Source: an uncultured Pelagibacteraceae bacterium (GTDB lineage Bacteria; Pseudomonadota; Alphaproteobacteria; Pelagibacterales; Pelagibacteraceae). Taken from it: DNA of 64,000 nucleotides. Both the position numbers and the translations under genes were made by a program. How positions within the stretch are numbered: position 1 is the stretch's first letter; each line of letters starts with the position of its first letter. The stretch spans positions 90,451 to 154,450 of the forward strand of contig CACDWM010000002.1 of the NCBI GenBank assembly GCA_902556505.1, written 5' to 3'. This document shows, one piece after another, positions 29,567 through 40,167 of this stretch. The notes under the pieces are model-generated. The model was given only the letters and a program-made list of their open reading frames with translations, made no database searches and was not told the origin of the DNA.

Positions 29567-30302
29567 TATGCTTAAAATAAATAATTTAAATGCAACAATT
29601 GATAATAAGTCTATTTTAAACGGACTATCCTTAGATATAAATCCCGGTGAGGTTCATGCAATTATGGGTCCTAATGGATCTGGAAAAAGTACTTTGTCCA
29701 ATATTTTATCAGGAAAAAAAGGCTATGAAGTTTCAGGGGAAGTTCTTTTTGAAGAAAAAGATTTATTTGAACTTGAAACAGAGGAAAGAGCACACAAGGG
29801 TATATTTTTAGCTTTTCAATATCCTTTAGAAATTCCAGGTGTAAATACAAATATATTTTTAAAAACTTCTTTAAATGCTGTTAGAAAAGCTAGGGGTGAG
29901 AAAGAGCTTGATGCTATTGAGTTTCTAAAATTGGTAAAAGAAAAGTCTAAAGAATTAAAATTTGATGAGGAAAAATTAAACAGACAATTAAATGTTGGTT
30001 TTTCTGGAGGTGAAAAAAAGAAAAATGAAATTTTACAGATGTCGTTGCTAGCTCCAAAACTTTCAATTTTAGATGAAACAGATTCTGGTTTAGATATTGA
30101 TGCTTTAAAGATTGTTGCAGATGGAGTTAACACATTAAGAGATAAAAATAATTCATTTTTAATTATCACACATTACCAAAGATTACTTGATTATATAAAA
30201 CCTGACTTTGTTCATGTTTTGATGAATGGAAAAATTGTAAAATCTGGTGGTCCAGATTTAGCTTTAGAATTAGAGAAAAAAGGATATGAAAATTTTAATT
30301 AA
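29556..30302 (+). CDS. sufC: Fe-S cluster assembly ATPase SufC
   Basis: [44 protein letters not shown]. Confidence 0.97.
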   Translation: MWVNMLKINNLNATIDNKSILNGLSLDINPGEVHAIMGPNGSGKSTLSNILSGKKGYEVSGEVLFEEKDLFELETEERAHKGIFLAFQYPLEIPGVNTNIFLKTSLNAVRKARGEKELDAIEFLKLVKEKSKELKFDEEKLNRQLNVGFSGGEKKKNEILQMSLLAPKLSILDETDSGLDIDALKIVADGVNTLRDKNNSFLIITHYQRLLDYIKPDFVHVLMNGKIVKSGGPDLALELEKKGYENFN

Positions 30303-31550
30303 ATGAAAGAACAATTACAAAAAGATTTTTATAATAGTATAAAAAATTTAAGTTTATCTCAAAAAGATATTGAGATAAAAAAATTTTGTTTAGATAATTT
30401 TATAGACAAAGGTTTTCCAAATAAAAAAGAAGAAGATTGGAAATTTTCAGATATTAATCAAATAATAAAAAATAATATTGGAGAACTTAGTTTTTATAAT
30501 GATCAAGCTTCTACTAATAAAGTTGATACCTCTGTATTTGTAGATGGATTAGAGCACAATAAAATAGTTTTTATAAATGGTAGAATTGAAAAAATTGATT
30601 TTGAATATGAAAAAAAAGATCAAATAGAAATAATTGATCAATCAGAAACTATAAATGAATTTGAAAATAGCAATTCATTATCTGATTTAAATAATGCCTT
30701 TACTAACAAATGTTTTAAAATATTGTTAAAAAAAGGTTATCAGTTAGCAAAACCTCTTATTATCTATCATACAACAAATTCAAAAATTTGGTCTAAAAAC
30801 ATTAATTTACGACTTAATTTTGAACTAGATAAAGATAGCTCATTAAGATTAATTGATTTGTTTAATGATGTATCTGAAAAGAATTTTTTAAATATATTTT
30901 ATAACTTTGAATTAAAGGAAAATGCTGTTTTAAAAAACTACAAAGTAGATAAATTAGAGAATAAAAATATTAAGTATTCTTTTAATAATATTGATCAAGA
31001 CAAGAACAGTATTTCTGAAACATTTATTTTATCTTCTGGATCAAATTTTTCTAAAAATGAGATAAACTGTAATTTAAACGGAGTTTATGCATCAGCTTTT
31101 GTTAATGGTGTTTTTTCATTAAGTAATGATAAACATCATGAAATTAGATCAATAATAAATCACTCAACTGAAAATACAAAAAGTTATCAATTAATTAAAA
31201 GTGTTTTAGAACAAAGCTCTAAAGCAGTTTATCAAGGCAAAATATTTGTAAATTCAGATGCTCAGAAAACTGATGGATACCAATTGAGTAAAGCAATATT
31301 GTTAAATAAAGAATCGGAGTTTAATGCCAAGCCAGAACTAGAAATTTATGCTGATGACGTTAAGTGTTCGCATGGTTCAGCATCAGGCAGTTTAAATGAA
31401 GACTCTATATTTTATTTAATGTCTAGAGGTTTAAATTATCAGCAGTCAAGGGAGTTATTGATTAATGGTTTTCTGCTTGACGTTGTGGAAAAAATTACTG
31501 ACTCAGAAATAAAAAACTTAATAAAAAATATGCTTGGAATTAAAGAATGA
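30303..31550 (+). CDS. sufD: Fe-S cluster assembly protein SufD
   Basis: KIFVNSDAQKTDGYQLSKAILLNKESEFNAKPELEIYADDVKCSHGSASG. Confidence 0.94.
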   Translation: MKEQLQKDFYNSIKNLSLSQKDIEIKKFCLDNFIDKGFPNKKEEDWKFSDINQIIKNNIGELSFYNDQASTNKVDTSVFVDGLEHNKIVFINGRIEKIDFEYEKKDQIEIIDQSETINEFENSNSLSDLNNAFTNKCFKILLKKGYQLAKPLIIYHTTNSKIWSKNINLRLNFELDKDSSLRLIDLFNDVSEKNFLNIFYNFELKENAVLKNYKVDKLENKNIKYSFNNIDQDKNSISETFILSSGSNFSKNEINCNLNGVYASAFVNGVFSLSNDKHHEIRSIINHSTENTKSYQLIKSVLEQSSKAVYQGKIFVNSDAQKTDGYQLSKAILLNKESEFNAKPELEIYADDVKCSHGSASGSLNEDSIFYLMSRGLNYQQSRELLINGFLLDVVEKITDSEIKNLIKNMLGIKE

Positions 31551-32764
31551 ATATTGATCAGATAAAAAAAGAATTTCCAATTTTTGATGAAAAAATTCAA
31601 AATAATGATCTAGTTTATTTAGATAGTGCAAATTCTTCACAAAAACCAAAAATAGTTGTGGATAGAATTAATGAATTTTATACCAAACAATTTTCTAACG
31701 TTGGAAGAAGTGTTCATTATCTTGCCGTAGCAGCAACAAATTTATACGAAAACACAAGATCATCAGTTCAAAAATATATCAACGCTAAAGATAAAAATGA
31801 AATTGTTTTTACAAAAGGTGCAACAGAAGCATTAAATTTAGTTGCTAATACATTAGGCCAAAGTTACCTAAAGGAGGGTGATGAAGTATTAATTACGGAA
31901 CTTGAGCATCATTCAAATTATGTGCCATGGCATTTCTTAAGAAAATCAAAAAATATAAAAATTAATTTTGCAGAAATAAATGAAGAAGGTGAAATTACAC
32001 TTGAAGAAATAGAAAAGAAAATAACTCCAAAAACAAAATTAATTTCTATTACTCATCTGTCGAATGTAACAGGTGCAATTTTACCCGTAAAAGAAATTAC
32101 CCAGCTTGCACATTCAAAAGGAATAATTGTTGTAGTCGATGGATGTCAGGGAGCACCACATTTAAAACTAGATATGCAAGATTTAGATTGTGATTTCTAT
32201 GCAATTTCATGTCACAAAATGTATGGACCTACAGGTTTGGGAGTTCTATATGGCAAAAAAAAATGGTTAGAAGAATTACCTCCATACCAAGGTGGTGGAG
32301 GAATGATAAATGAAGTTAAAAAAGATAGAATTTCCTATGGTGAACTACCTAATAAATATGAGGCTGGTACTATGGCTACAGCACAAGTAATTGCTTTTGA
32401 CCAATCAATAAAATTTTTAGAAAGCATTGGTATCGAAAATGTTATGAAACATGAAGCTGATTTAGTTGAATATGGGCAAGAACTATTACAAAAAAATAAC
32501 TCAGTTAAACTAATTGGAAATCCAAAAAATAAAGGAGGGGTTTTATCATTCACTATAGAAGGAGTTCACCCTCATGATATAGCAACTATCTTGGATGAAG
32601 ACGGGGTTGCAATAAGAGCAGGACATCATTGTTGTCAAATTCTACATGACAAATTAAATATTTCAGCTAGTGCTAGAGCATCGGTTGGTATTTATAATAC
32701 AAAAGAGGATTTAGATCAGTTGAATGAGTCAATTAACAACTGTAAAAAAATATTTAATTTATAA
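31547..32764 (+). CDS. sufS: Cysteine desulfurase SufS
   Basis: VYLDSANSSQKPK, ISCHKMYGPTGLGVLYG, RAGHHCCQ. Confidence 0.96.
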   Translation: MNIDQIKKEFPIFDEKIQNNDLVYLDSANSSQKPKIVVDRINEFYTKQFSNVGRSVHYLAVAATNLYENTRSSVQKYINAKDKNEIVFTKGATEALNLVANTLGQSYLKEGDEVLITELEHHSNYVPWHFLRKSKNIKINFAEINEEGEITLEEIEKKITPKTKLISITHLSNVTGAILPVKEITQLAHSKGIIVVVDGCQGAPHLKLDMQDLDCDFYAISCHKMYGPTGLGVLYGKKKWLEELPPYQGGGGMINEVKKDRISYGELPNKYEAGTMATAQVIAFDQSIKFLESIGIENVMKHEADLVEYGQELLQKNNSVKLIGNPKNKGGVLSFTIEGVHPHDIATILDEDGVAIRAGHHCCQILHDKLNISASARASVGIYNTKEDLDQLNESINNCKKIFNL

Positions 32765-33228
32765 TGAATTTAAAAGAACTTTACCAAGAAATTATATTAG
32801 AACACGGTAAGAATCCTAGAAATCTTAGAAAGACAGAAGGTTTTAATAAAGACGCTAAAGGTAATAATCCACTTTGTGGTGATAATGTTCATGTTTATTT
32901 AAAACTAAATGGACAAAAAATTGTAGAAGATGCATCCTTCGAAGGGAGTGGTTGTGCAATTTCAATGGCTTCAGCTTCTATAATGACAGATTTAATTAAA
33001 GGAAAAAATGAGCATGAGGCTAAAGAGATAGTTGAGGATTTTTTAGGAATGATTAAGGAAAATCCTGAATTAAAATCTAAGTATTTGAGTGAAGATGAAA
33101 AAACTAAACTAATGTGTTTATCTGGTGTTAAGCAATATCCAATGAGAGTTAAGTGTGCAACTTTATCTTGGCATACAATGGTTTCTGCTTTTGATGAAAA
33201 AACAGAGGAAGTAAAAACGGAAAATTAA
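32764..33228 (+). CDS. sufU: SufU/NifU-type Fe-S assembly protein
   Basis: HGKNPRNL, NPLCGDNVHVYL, FEGSGCAISMASASIMT, VKCATLSWHT. Confidence 0.92.
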   Translation: MNLKELYQEIILEHGKNPRNLRKTEGFNKDAKGNNPLCGDNVHVYLKLNGQKIVEDASFEGSGCAISMASASIMTDLIKGKNEHEAKEIVEDFLGMIKENPELKSKYLSEDEKTKLMCLSGVKQYPMRVKCATLSWHTMVSAFDEKTEEVKTEN

Positions 33229-33231
33229 ATT

Positions 33232-33531
33232 ATGTCAAAAAAAGAGCAGATAATTGAAGAAATAAGAAAAATTTATGATCCTGAGTTACCTGTAAATATC
33301 TACGAATTAGGTTTGATTTATGATATTAAGGTTGAGGACGATAAGTTTGCTAAAATTAAAATGACTTTGACCACACCAAATTGCCCAGTAGCTGAAAGTT
33401 TACCTAAAGAAGTTAAAGATGGTGCAATGCAAGTTGAAGGTATAGAGGATGTTGATCTTAAGTTAGTTTGGGATCCACCGTGGAATAAAGATATGATGTC
33501 AGAAGCAGCAAAATTGGAATTGAATTTATAA
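33232..33531 (+). CDS. sufT: MIP18/DUF59 family protein, SufT-like
   Basis: IYDPELPVNIYELGLIYDIKV, LTTPNCPVAESLP; within suf operon. Confidence 0.88.
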   Translation: MSKKEQIIEEIRKIYDPELPVNIYELGLIYDIKVEDDKFAKIKMTLTTPNCPVAESLPKEVKDGAMQVEGIEDVDLKLVWDPPWNKDMMSEAAKLELNL

Positions 33532-33866
33532 TGAACCCTATTATTAAATTAAGTGATAACGCAGCATTACGAATAAAAGAGATAATGTCTAATGCTGAAA
33601 AAGATTCTATCGGAGTTAGAGTATCAGTGAAATCTGGTGGTTGCGCAGGGATGTCATACGTGATGGAGTACACAAAAGAGTTAAATCCTAATGATGAGGT
33701 TATAGAAGATAAGGGCGTGAAAGTATTCGTTGATTCAGCCGCTATTATGTATCTGCTTGGCACTGAAATGGATTATAAAAAGGAGGAATTGTCCTCATCA
33801 TTTGTGTTCAATAATCCTAATGAAACTGAGCGTTGTGGCTGTGGAGAGTCTTTTAAAATATCATAA
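33531..33866 (+). CDS. sufA: A-type Fe-S carrier SufA
   Basis: VKSGGCAGMSYVMEY and C-terminal RCGCGESF. Confidence 0.92.
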   Translation: MNPIIKLSDNAALRIKEIMSNAEKDSIGVRVSVKSGGCAGMSYVMEYTKELNPNDEVIEDKGVKVFVDSAAIMYLLGTEMDYKKEELSSSFVFNNPNETERCGCGESFKIS

Positions 33867-33885
33867 GTTGTATTATCCCAATAAT

Positions 33886-33916
33886 TGCATATCTGTATTG
33901 CATTATATGCATATCT
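33886..33916 (+). repeat. Two direct copies of TGCATATCT (starts 22 bp apart), second inside ATATGCATAT; can also fold as a 7-bp stem-loop
   Basis: TGCATATCT at 33886-33894 and 33908-33916. TGCATAT (33886-33892) also pairs with ATATGCA (33905-33911). Confidence 0.5.
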
Positions 33917-33932
33917 AGTATATAGATTCTTT

Positions 33933-34103
33933 ATGAACAAATTTGAGTTTAAAAATCTTGTTAAAAACTTAAAAGACTCTTTAAAGGAAAAAACATTCTT
34001 TAAAGAACTACGTAAAGAAGTTGAAACCGGTGCGAACGGCACACAAGATTACGTAGTTAAAAAAGGTGTTAACAAAGATACAATTGCAACAACTAGACAG
34101 TAA
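33933..34103 (+). CDS. Small (56 aa) hypothetical basic protein
   Basis: MNKFEFKNLVKNLKDSLKEKTFFKELRKEVETGANGTQDYVVKKGVNKDTIATTRQ; in-frame ATG within a longer tracked ORF; sits between sufA and glnA. Confidence 0.5.
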   Translation: MNKFEFKNLVKNLKDSLKEKTFFKELRKEVETGANGTQDYVVKKGVNKDTIATTRQ

Positions 34104-34112
34104 TTAAATTTA

Positions 34113-35519
34113 TTAGCTACTGTAATACATCTCAAACTCTACAGGATGAGGTGCATGTTCAAATTTGTGAATTTCTTCAAACTTAAGAGCAATGTAAGCA
34201 TCAATCTGATCGTCAGTAAAGACACCGCCTTGAGTTAAAAACTCTCTGTCTTTATCTAAACTTTCCATTGCTTCTCTTAAAGAACCACAAACTGTTGGGA
34301 TAGCTTTAACTTCTTCAGGTGGTAATTCATATAAATCTTTATCAAAAGACTCACCAGGATGAATTTTATTTTTAATTCCATCAATTCCAGCCATCAACAT
34401 AGCTGCGAAAGTTAAATACGGGTTTCCGGCAGCATCAGGGAATCTAATCTCACATCTTGCACCTTTTTTGCTTAATGTGATCGGTATTCTACAAGAAGCA
34501 GATCTATTTCTTGCTGAATATGCAAGAAGAACTGGAGCTTCAAAGCCTGGAATCAATCTTTTGTAACTGTTTGTTGTAGAGTTAGCAAAAGCATTAATTG
34601 CTTTAGCGTGTTTTAGAATTCCACCAATATAATGTAATGCGGTTTCACTTAATCCAGAATACGCATCACCTGAAAACACTGGAGTATCACCTTTCCAAAT
34701 GGATTGATGGATGTGCATACCTGAACCATTGTCACCAGCAACTGGCTTTGGCATAAAAGTTGCAGTTTTTCCAAATGAATGTGTAACCATTTGAACAACA
34801 TATTTATATAATTGCACGTTGTCAGCTTGGTTTACTAAAGTTCCAAAATACATTCCAAGCTCGTGCTGACTAGGAGCAACTTCATGGTGATGTTTTTCAA
34901 CTTTAATACCAACTTCTTTCAAATTTTTAAGATATTCACCACGCATATCTTGTTCACTATCAACTGGTGGTACTGGGAAATATCCTCCTTTAATTTGAGG
35001 TCTATGACCCATATTTCCATTTTCATATTCTTTACCTGAATTGTAAGGACCTTCTTTACTATCTAATTTAAATCCACACTCATTCATATCATTTTTGATT
35101 CTTACATCGTCAAAAACAAAAAATTCGGGCTCAGGTCCAAAAAAAGCTTTATCACCTATACCTGAAGCTTTTAAATATTCTTCAGCTTTTTTAGCAACAC
35201 CTCTAGGATCTCTTTCATAAGGATCTTTTTTAATTGCATCTAGAATGTCACAAAACAAAACCACAGTATTATGAGACGTAAAAGGATCCATGAACATTCT
35301 TGCATTATCAGGTTTTAAAATCATGTCAGACTCATTAATTGCTTTCCAACCAGCAATAGACGAACCGTCAAAAAATACACCTTCATTCAACATACCTTCA
35401 TCAACTATTGAAGCATCCATTGTTAAGTGTTGAAGTTTTCCCCTTGGATCAGTGAATCTTAGATCCACAAATTCTGCCTCTTTTTCTTTGATAAATTTTA
35501 ATACGTTTGCTGCACTCAT
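34113..35519 (-). CDS. glnA: Glutamine synthetase type I
   Basis: [49 protein letters not shown]. Confidence 0.97.
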   Translation of the reverse strand: MSAANVLKFIKEKEAEFVDLRFTDPRGKLQHLTMDASIVDEGMLNEGVFFDGSSIAGWKAINESDMILKPDNARMFMDPFTSHNTVVLFCDILDAIKKDPYERDPRGVAKKAEEYLKASGIGDKAFFGPEPEFFVFDDVRIKNDMNECGFKLDSKEGPYNSGKEYENGNMGHRPQIKGGYFPVPPVDSEQDMRGEYLKNLKEVGIKVEKHHHEVAPSQHELGMYFGTLVNQADNVQLYKYVVQMVTHSFGKTATFMPKPVAGDNGSGMHIHQSIWKGDTPVFSGDAYSGLSETALHYIGGILKHAKAINAFANSTTNSYKRLIPGFEAPVLLAYSARNRSASCRIPITLSKKGARCEIRFPDAAGNPYLTFAAMLMAGIDGIKNKIHPGESFDKDLYELPPEEVKAIPTVCGSLREAMESLDKDREFLTQGGVFTDDQIDAYIALKFEEIHKFEHAPHPVEFEMYYSS

Positions 35520-35656
35520 TTTGTCTCCTATGTAATTTTGTCTGGCCTAATTAGCAAAAAAATACTTAAAAATATTGCTTATTTAATAAATAACACCTAT
35601 GCAATTTTCACATAAGTAGTGTAATTAGTCACTAAAATAATAAATTAATTAAACTT

Positions 35657-36139
35657 GTGAATTCAATACTAAATAAAGAGCCAGTTATAAGGGCAGAAAA
35701 ATCTCTAAAACAATTTAACCCAGATCTTAAAGTGATTGTTTTGGAGCAAACTGCCAGAACAGCTAACGATGCAGCTACAGCTTTAGGTTGCAAAGTAGGA
35801 GCTATTGTCAAAAGCTTACTTTTTAAAGCAGGGGATAGTTTTGTTTTATGTTTAGTTTCTGGAGATAAAAGGTGTTCATTAAATAAATTAAAAAAAATTT
35901 TAGATGAAAAAGATGTTTCAATGGCGGATCCAGAAGATGTTAAAAAAATTACTGGATATACAATTGGCGGAGTATCTCCAACAGGACATTTAACAAAAAT
36001 AAATATTTTTATTGATGAAACTTTAAATAGATTTTCTTCAATTTTTGCAGCTGCAGGTCATCCTAATGCAGTATTCGAAATAAATTTTGAAAATTTAATT
36101 GCCTTAACCTCTGGTGAGATAAACGAAATAACAGAATGA
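35657..36139 (+). CDS. YbaK/ProX-type aminoacyl-tRNA deacylase
   Basis: AATALGCKVGAIVKSLLFKA..YTIGGVSPTGHL typical of the YbaK fold. Confidence 0.85.
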   Translation: MNSILNKEPVIRAEKSLKQFNPDLKVIVLEQTARTANDAATALGCKVGAIVKSLLFKAGDSFVLCLVSGDKRCSLNKLKKILDEKDVSMADPEDVKKITGYTIGGVSPTGHLTKINIFIDETLNRFSSIFAAAGHPNAVFEINFENLIALTSGEINEITE

Positions 36140-37023
36140 GAAAACCACAATTAGTTGATTATTTGTTGTTGACATTGTTGTCATTAATATGGGCGTCCGC
36201 TTTTTTTAATATAAAGATTGCGACATACTCATTTGGACCTATTACAATAGGTTTTTTAAGATCTTTTTTGGGTGCTATACCAGTTTTAATTTTATGTTTT
36301 TATAAAAATATAAAAATTGAAGCATTCTCAAAAGACTGGAAGTGGTTTGCAATCATTGGATTGGTAAATTTAGTTATTCCATTCATACTAATATCTTATG
36401 GAGTGAATTTTGTTCAAAGTAACTTAGCAGCTATCTTGATGTCCACAACACCATTAAGCTCAACAGTTCTAGCTCACTTTTTTTTAAAAGGAGAAAAATT
36501 TAACTTATTAAAAACAATTGGATTATTAATAGGATTTTCAGGAATAGTATTTTTGTTTTCAGATGACTTTTTAATTAATGAAAATAACTTTGTTGCTGCA
36601 CTTTTAATTCTACTTGGATCAACTTGTTATGTAATTGGAGGAGTAATAACCTTAAAAATAAGCAATAAAGAAAATGAAAATGTTACAGGTTCAATTTTAA
36701 TTTGGTCAACAATTATACTTCTTCCATTCACTTTAATTTTTGAAAAACCTTGGATGTTAAATCCTTCTATGGACTCAATTATATCCGTGATATATTTAGG
36801 AATTTTTCCTACCGGGATAGCATGGTTATTGAGATTCAGAATTTTAAAAACAAATGGTCTAATATTTCATTCACAGGTTTCATATATCATTCCAATATTT
36901 GGAATTATTTTAGGATACATATTTCTTAATGAAATAATTACCTCAAAAATTATTGTTGCATTAATTGCTGTATTTATTGGAATATATTTAGCAAGAAAAG
37001 CAGATTATAAAAACGTTACTTAA
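36136..37023 (+). CDS. EamA/DMT-family transporter
   Basis: Ten-TM protein, IWASAFFNIKIA...GPITIGFLR. Confidence 0.88.
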   Translation: MRKPQLVDYLLLTLLSLIWASAFFNIKIATYSFGPITIGFLRSFLGAIPVLILCFYKNIKIEAFSKDWKWFAIIGLVNLVIPFILISYGVNFVQSNLAAILMSTTPLSSTVLAHFFLKGEKFNLLKTIGLLIGFSGIVFLFSDDFLINENNFVAALLILLGSTCYVIGGVITLKISNKENENVTGSILIWSTIILLPFTLIFEKPWMLNPSMDSIISVIYLGIFPTGIAWLLRFRILKTNGLIFHSQVSYIIPIFGIILGYIFLNEIITSKIIVALIAVFIGIYLARKADYKNVT

Positions 37024-37921
37024 GGTTTGCGATTGCTTTTATGTGTGAAGGACTTGTTTCACAGCATCCTCCAAGAATAGTTGCTCCAGCGTCTTTAAAT
37101 TTTTTAGCAATTCCTTGAATTTTAATTGGTGTTAAATCTTGTCTTTTTCCTAAAATTTCATTTGGATTAGATTTTTTACCTAAAAAAACTGTTGTATAAC
37201 TTTGTTTTAGTTTAGTGGTAACAAAGCCATTCAATTTAAAACCAAAAGGTATGTTTAAACTTCTTAATTCTTCTAAATTTTTCTCAAAATTTTCAGGAGA
37301 CACGCACGACAACATTACTCCAAGAGCATGTTCATCAATTATATTTTTAATTTCTTTAATTTTTTCTCCACTTGGCAATTTTGTTCCTTTAGATATATGC
37401 AATCCAACTAAATAGGGTTTTTTAAACTCTTTTATTGCCTTAATACCACACTCAACTTCCTTAATACTGCTCCAGACATCAAAATAAAAAAAATCAACAT
37501 ATTGATTCAGAGCTTTTCCTTGAGAATAAATATTTTCAATGATTTCAGCTTTGTCTCTATCATCTGCTTCATATGTTGAATTTTGTGGCGGTATACCTCC
37601 AGCAACAAAAGTATTTGGATACTTTTTTTTTGCTAATTGAGCAATTTCTCCTGCTTTCTGATTTAAATATTCAAACTTATCTAAAAGATTGTTTTCTTTT
37701 AAACGTTTTTGCCGTGTTGCAAAAGTTGTAGTGACAATTATTTCTGCACCTGCCTCTATAAAATCAATGTGGGTATCCAAAACAAGCTGATGATAATTTT
37801 CATCTAGTATTGCATTAGCACTCCATAATGTTGAATTTGGCTTCATTCCTCTCGCAAGTAATTCTTGACCCATCCCACCATCTAAAATTCTAGTTTGTTT
37901 AAAATAATTTTTGTTAATCAT
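37016..37921 (-). CDS. Homocysteine S-methyltransferase family protein
   Basis: ILDGGMGQELLARG, Zn site GATILGGCCETSPSHI. Confidence 0.88.
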   Translation of the reverse strand: MINKNYFKQTRILDGGMGQELLARGMKPNSTLWSANAILDENYHQLVLDTHIDFIEAGAEIIVTTTFATRQKRLKENNLLDKFEYLNQKAGEIAQLAKKKYPNTFVAGGIPPQNSTYEADDRDKAEIIENIYSQGKALNQYVDFFYFDVWSSIKEVECGIKAIKEFKKPYLVGLHISKGTKLPSGEKIKEIKNIIDEHALGVMLSCVSPENFEKNLEELRSLNIPFGFKLNGFVTTKLKQSYTTVFLGKKSNPNEILGKRQDLTPIKIQGIAKKFKDAGATILGGCCETSPSHIKAIANLK

Positions 37922-38511
37922 TACTTTTTAAAAATAATCCTTGCATTAAAAGAAAATGATCTTCTTTCAGCATTAATATTAAACGGGTATGCAGTATGCA
38001 TTAAATAGTTTGGAAAAATTAATAGATCTCTTTCTTTCGGCACAAAATTAAAAATACTTTTACTTAAAAAACTCCTTTGTCCATTTATGAAATCAATAGT
38101 ACCGTTAGTTTTATCTTTTTTATTTTTTAAAAACTTATTTTTAGTCATATCTTTTGGAACTTTTAAATAACCAACGCCTGATATATCTCCATCATGATAA
38201 TGTATTGGGTTGTATTCGTCTTTAAATTGACTAACGACCCACAAGCTTAATATCTTAATATCTTTGATCTTTTTAATTTTTTCATTTTTAAGAAAATCTT
38301 TTATATTTTTTTTAATTTCTCTCTCCAAATTTTTTTTTAAAAAATTACTTGAAATTTTGATCTCTTTTTTAATTTGGCTTGCAAGTTTAGAACTGTAATC
38401 GTTATTACTTGTTAAAACTTTATTATCAATTTCTTTATTTAATACATTATAAAATTTTTTTGAAATTTTAGATTTTCCTATAGATGGACCAAATGGTTTA
38501 ATATTTTTCAT
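37921..38511 (-). CDS. Putative 2OG-Fe(II) oxygenase
   Basis: PIHYHDGDISGVGYLKVPKD..FVPKERDLLIFPNYLMHTAYPFN..RRSFSFNARI: HxD...H arrangement. Confidence 0.8.
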   Translation of the reverse strand: MKNIKPFGPSIGKSKISKKFYNVLNKEIDNKVLTSNNDYSSKLASQIKKEIKISSNFLKKNLEREIKKNIKDFLKNEKIKKIKDIKILSLWVVSQFKDEYNPIHYHDGDISGVGYLKVPKDMTKNKFLKNKKDKTNGTIDFINGQRSFLSKSIFNFVPKERDLLIFPNYLMHTAYPFNINAERRSFSFNARIIFKK

Positions 38512-38548
38512 AAGACTTTAAATATATCAAAAAAAATTATTATCAATA

Positions 38549-39295
38549 TTAGGAAATTAATTTAAACCCAATTCTTATTGCTACAAAAATTACCAAAAAA
38601 GAAGTCATTAGAGCTAACACTTTATTTGATAAAAATTTTATATTAAGAAAACTTCCAATTTGTCCACCGATTAAAACAGCAATAAAAAAAGGCCAATAAT
38701 TTAAAAATTCATTTAAAACCATATCTTTTGTCAGTTGTCCTGCTACCCCAAAAACTGAATTGATCAATATAAATAAAGATGCTGTGCTTGTTATATGTTT
38801 TGGATAACCGGCTTTAAGAAGAAATAAAATTGGACTTAAAAATATTCCTCCACCTATTCCTACTAACCCAGATATAAACCCAATAACTGAACCAATAAAA
38901 ATAGAAATAATCTTTGAGACCTGTCTAATTACAATCTGATTTTTATTGAAGGATTTACTTTTAAATAATAAAAAAATTCCTGCTATTAATAAGATAAAGA
39001 ACAGTAAAATCTCAAATAAATCTTTATCAATCGAAATAGATGCTCCAAAAAAAGCAAAAGGTATAGATCCAATTAAATAAGGCGTGAGTAAATTAATATT
39101 GAAATTTTTTGTCCTTAAAAAATTTATTGAATTACCAGTAACAACAATAATATTACAAATTAATGCAATAATTGGAAAAATATAGTAAGGGATATCCCAA
39201 ATTAACATTAAAGCAAGGTAAGTAGATCCACCTCCAAAACCAATGCTAGAGTAAAAAATTGCTGTTATAAAAAAAAATATTGTTAGTATAATCAT
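38549..39295 (-). CDS. TSUP (TauE/SafE) family membrane transporter
   Basis: FYSSIGFGGGSTYLALM...GFISGLVGIGGGIFLSPIL. Confidence 0.88.
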   Translation of the reverse strand: MIILTIFFFITAIFYSSIGFGGGSTYLALMLIWDIPYYIFPIIALICNIIVVTGNSINFLRTKNFNINLLTPYLIGSIPFAFFGASISIDKDLFEILLFFILLIAGIFLLFKSKSFNKNQIVIRQVSKIISIFIGSVIGFISGLVGIGGGIFLSPILFLLKAGYPKHITSTASLFILINSVFGVAGQLTKDMVLNEFLNYWPFFIAVLIGGQIGSFLNIKFLSNKVLALMTSFLVIFVAIRIGFKLIS

Positions 39296-39304
39296 TTGAA
39301 AATT

Positions 39305-39805
39305 ATGATTGTAAATATAGCTTTATTAACTGTAACAGATACAAGGACAATTGATAACGATAAATCAGGAGCAATTCTTGTAGATAAAATTGCTAAAGCT
39401 AATCATAAATTAATTGATAGAAAAATTTGCAAAGATAATAAAGATGACATTGTATTAATCTTAAAAGACTGGACAAATAACAAAAAGATTGATGTAATTA
39501 TTACGACCGGAGGTACAGGTTTAACTGGTAGAGATATTACTCCTGAAGCATTAGAGGAGATTGCTGATAAACATATACCTGGATTTGGTGAAGTTTTTAG
39601 AACAATTAGTTTAAAAACAGTTGGAACCTCATCAATTCAATCTAGAGCTTGTGCAATTTTATCCAATGGTAAATATATTTTTGCACTACCAGGTTCATCA
39701 GGTGGAGTAACTGATGCATGGGATGGTATTTTAAAACATCAATTAGATATTAATCACAAACCCTGTAATTTTGTAGAATTGTTTCCAAGACTAAAAGAAA
39801 AATAA
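39305..39805 (+). CDS. moaB: Molybdenum cofactor biosynthesis protein MoaB
   Basis: TVTDTRTIDNDKSGAIL, ITTGGTGLTGRDITPEAL, ALPGSSGGVTDAW; ATG at 39305 preferred to the TTG at 39296. Confidence 0.92.
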   Translation: MIVNIALLTVTDTRTIDNDKSGAILVDKIAKANHKLIDRKICKDNKDDIVLILKDWTNNKKIDVIITTGGTGLTGRDITPEALEEIADKHIPGFGEVFRTISLKTVGTSSIQSRACAILSNGKYIFALPGSSGGVTDAWDGILKHQLDINHKPCNFVELFPRLKEK

Positions 39806-40051
39806 CTATTTTTGATATTTTTCTTTCCATTCAGAATAAGGCATTCCATATACATGTTCTCTAGCTTCTAAATCTGACATGCTTACACCATTTTTTTCAC
39901 CTTCTTCTCTAAACCACCTTGATAAACAATTTCTACAGAAACCAGCAAGGTTCATTAAATCAATATTTTGAACATCCTTTCTTTCATCCAAATGTTTTAA
40001 CAATCTTTCGAAGGCTGCTGATTGCAGTTCTTTTTTTTGATTATCATTCAT
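39806..40051 (-). CDS. DUF1244 family protein
   Basis: AFERLLKHLDERKDVQNIDLMNLAGFCRNCLSRWFREEG..VYGMPYSEWKEKYQ; start MNDNQKKEL at 40051. Confidence 0.85.
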   Translation of the reverse strand: MNDNQKKELQSAAFERLLKHLDERKDVQNIDLMNLAGFCRNCLSRWFREEGEKNGVSMSDLEAREHVYGMPYSEWKEKYQK

Positions 40052-40167
40052 TATCAAATTATTAATCACAAAATAGAGAAGCACAAGATGTAGTATTGAT
40101 ACACTTATAAGTAGAAAGTTATATTTTAATAAATGGACTTTATTAGTGTTTATTTGTTTAATTAATT

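Noticed and set aside
29816-30169. 117-aa minus-strand ORF
   Set aside because: Fully antisense to sufC, which has all ABC motifs.
33458-33763. 101-aa minus-strand ORF across sufT/sufA
   Set aside because: Antisense to two recognised genes.
35520-35656. Possible riboswitch/ncRNA in the glnA upstream region
   Set aside because: Only an AT-rich 15-bp palindrome (TTATTTA-A-TAAATAA) and weak inverted repeats; no recognisable glutamine-riboswitch-like or sigma-54/NtrC pattern. Likely just a divergent promoter region.
40103-40112. ACTTATAAGT palindrome upstream of the ALDH gene
   Set aside because: Ten AT-rich bases; too little information for a separate claim although it could be part of a promoter.
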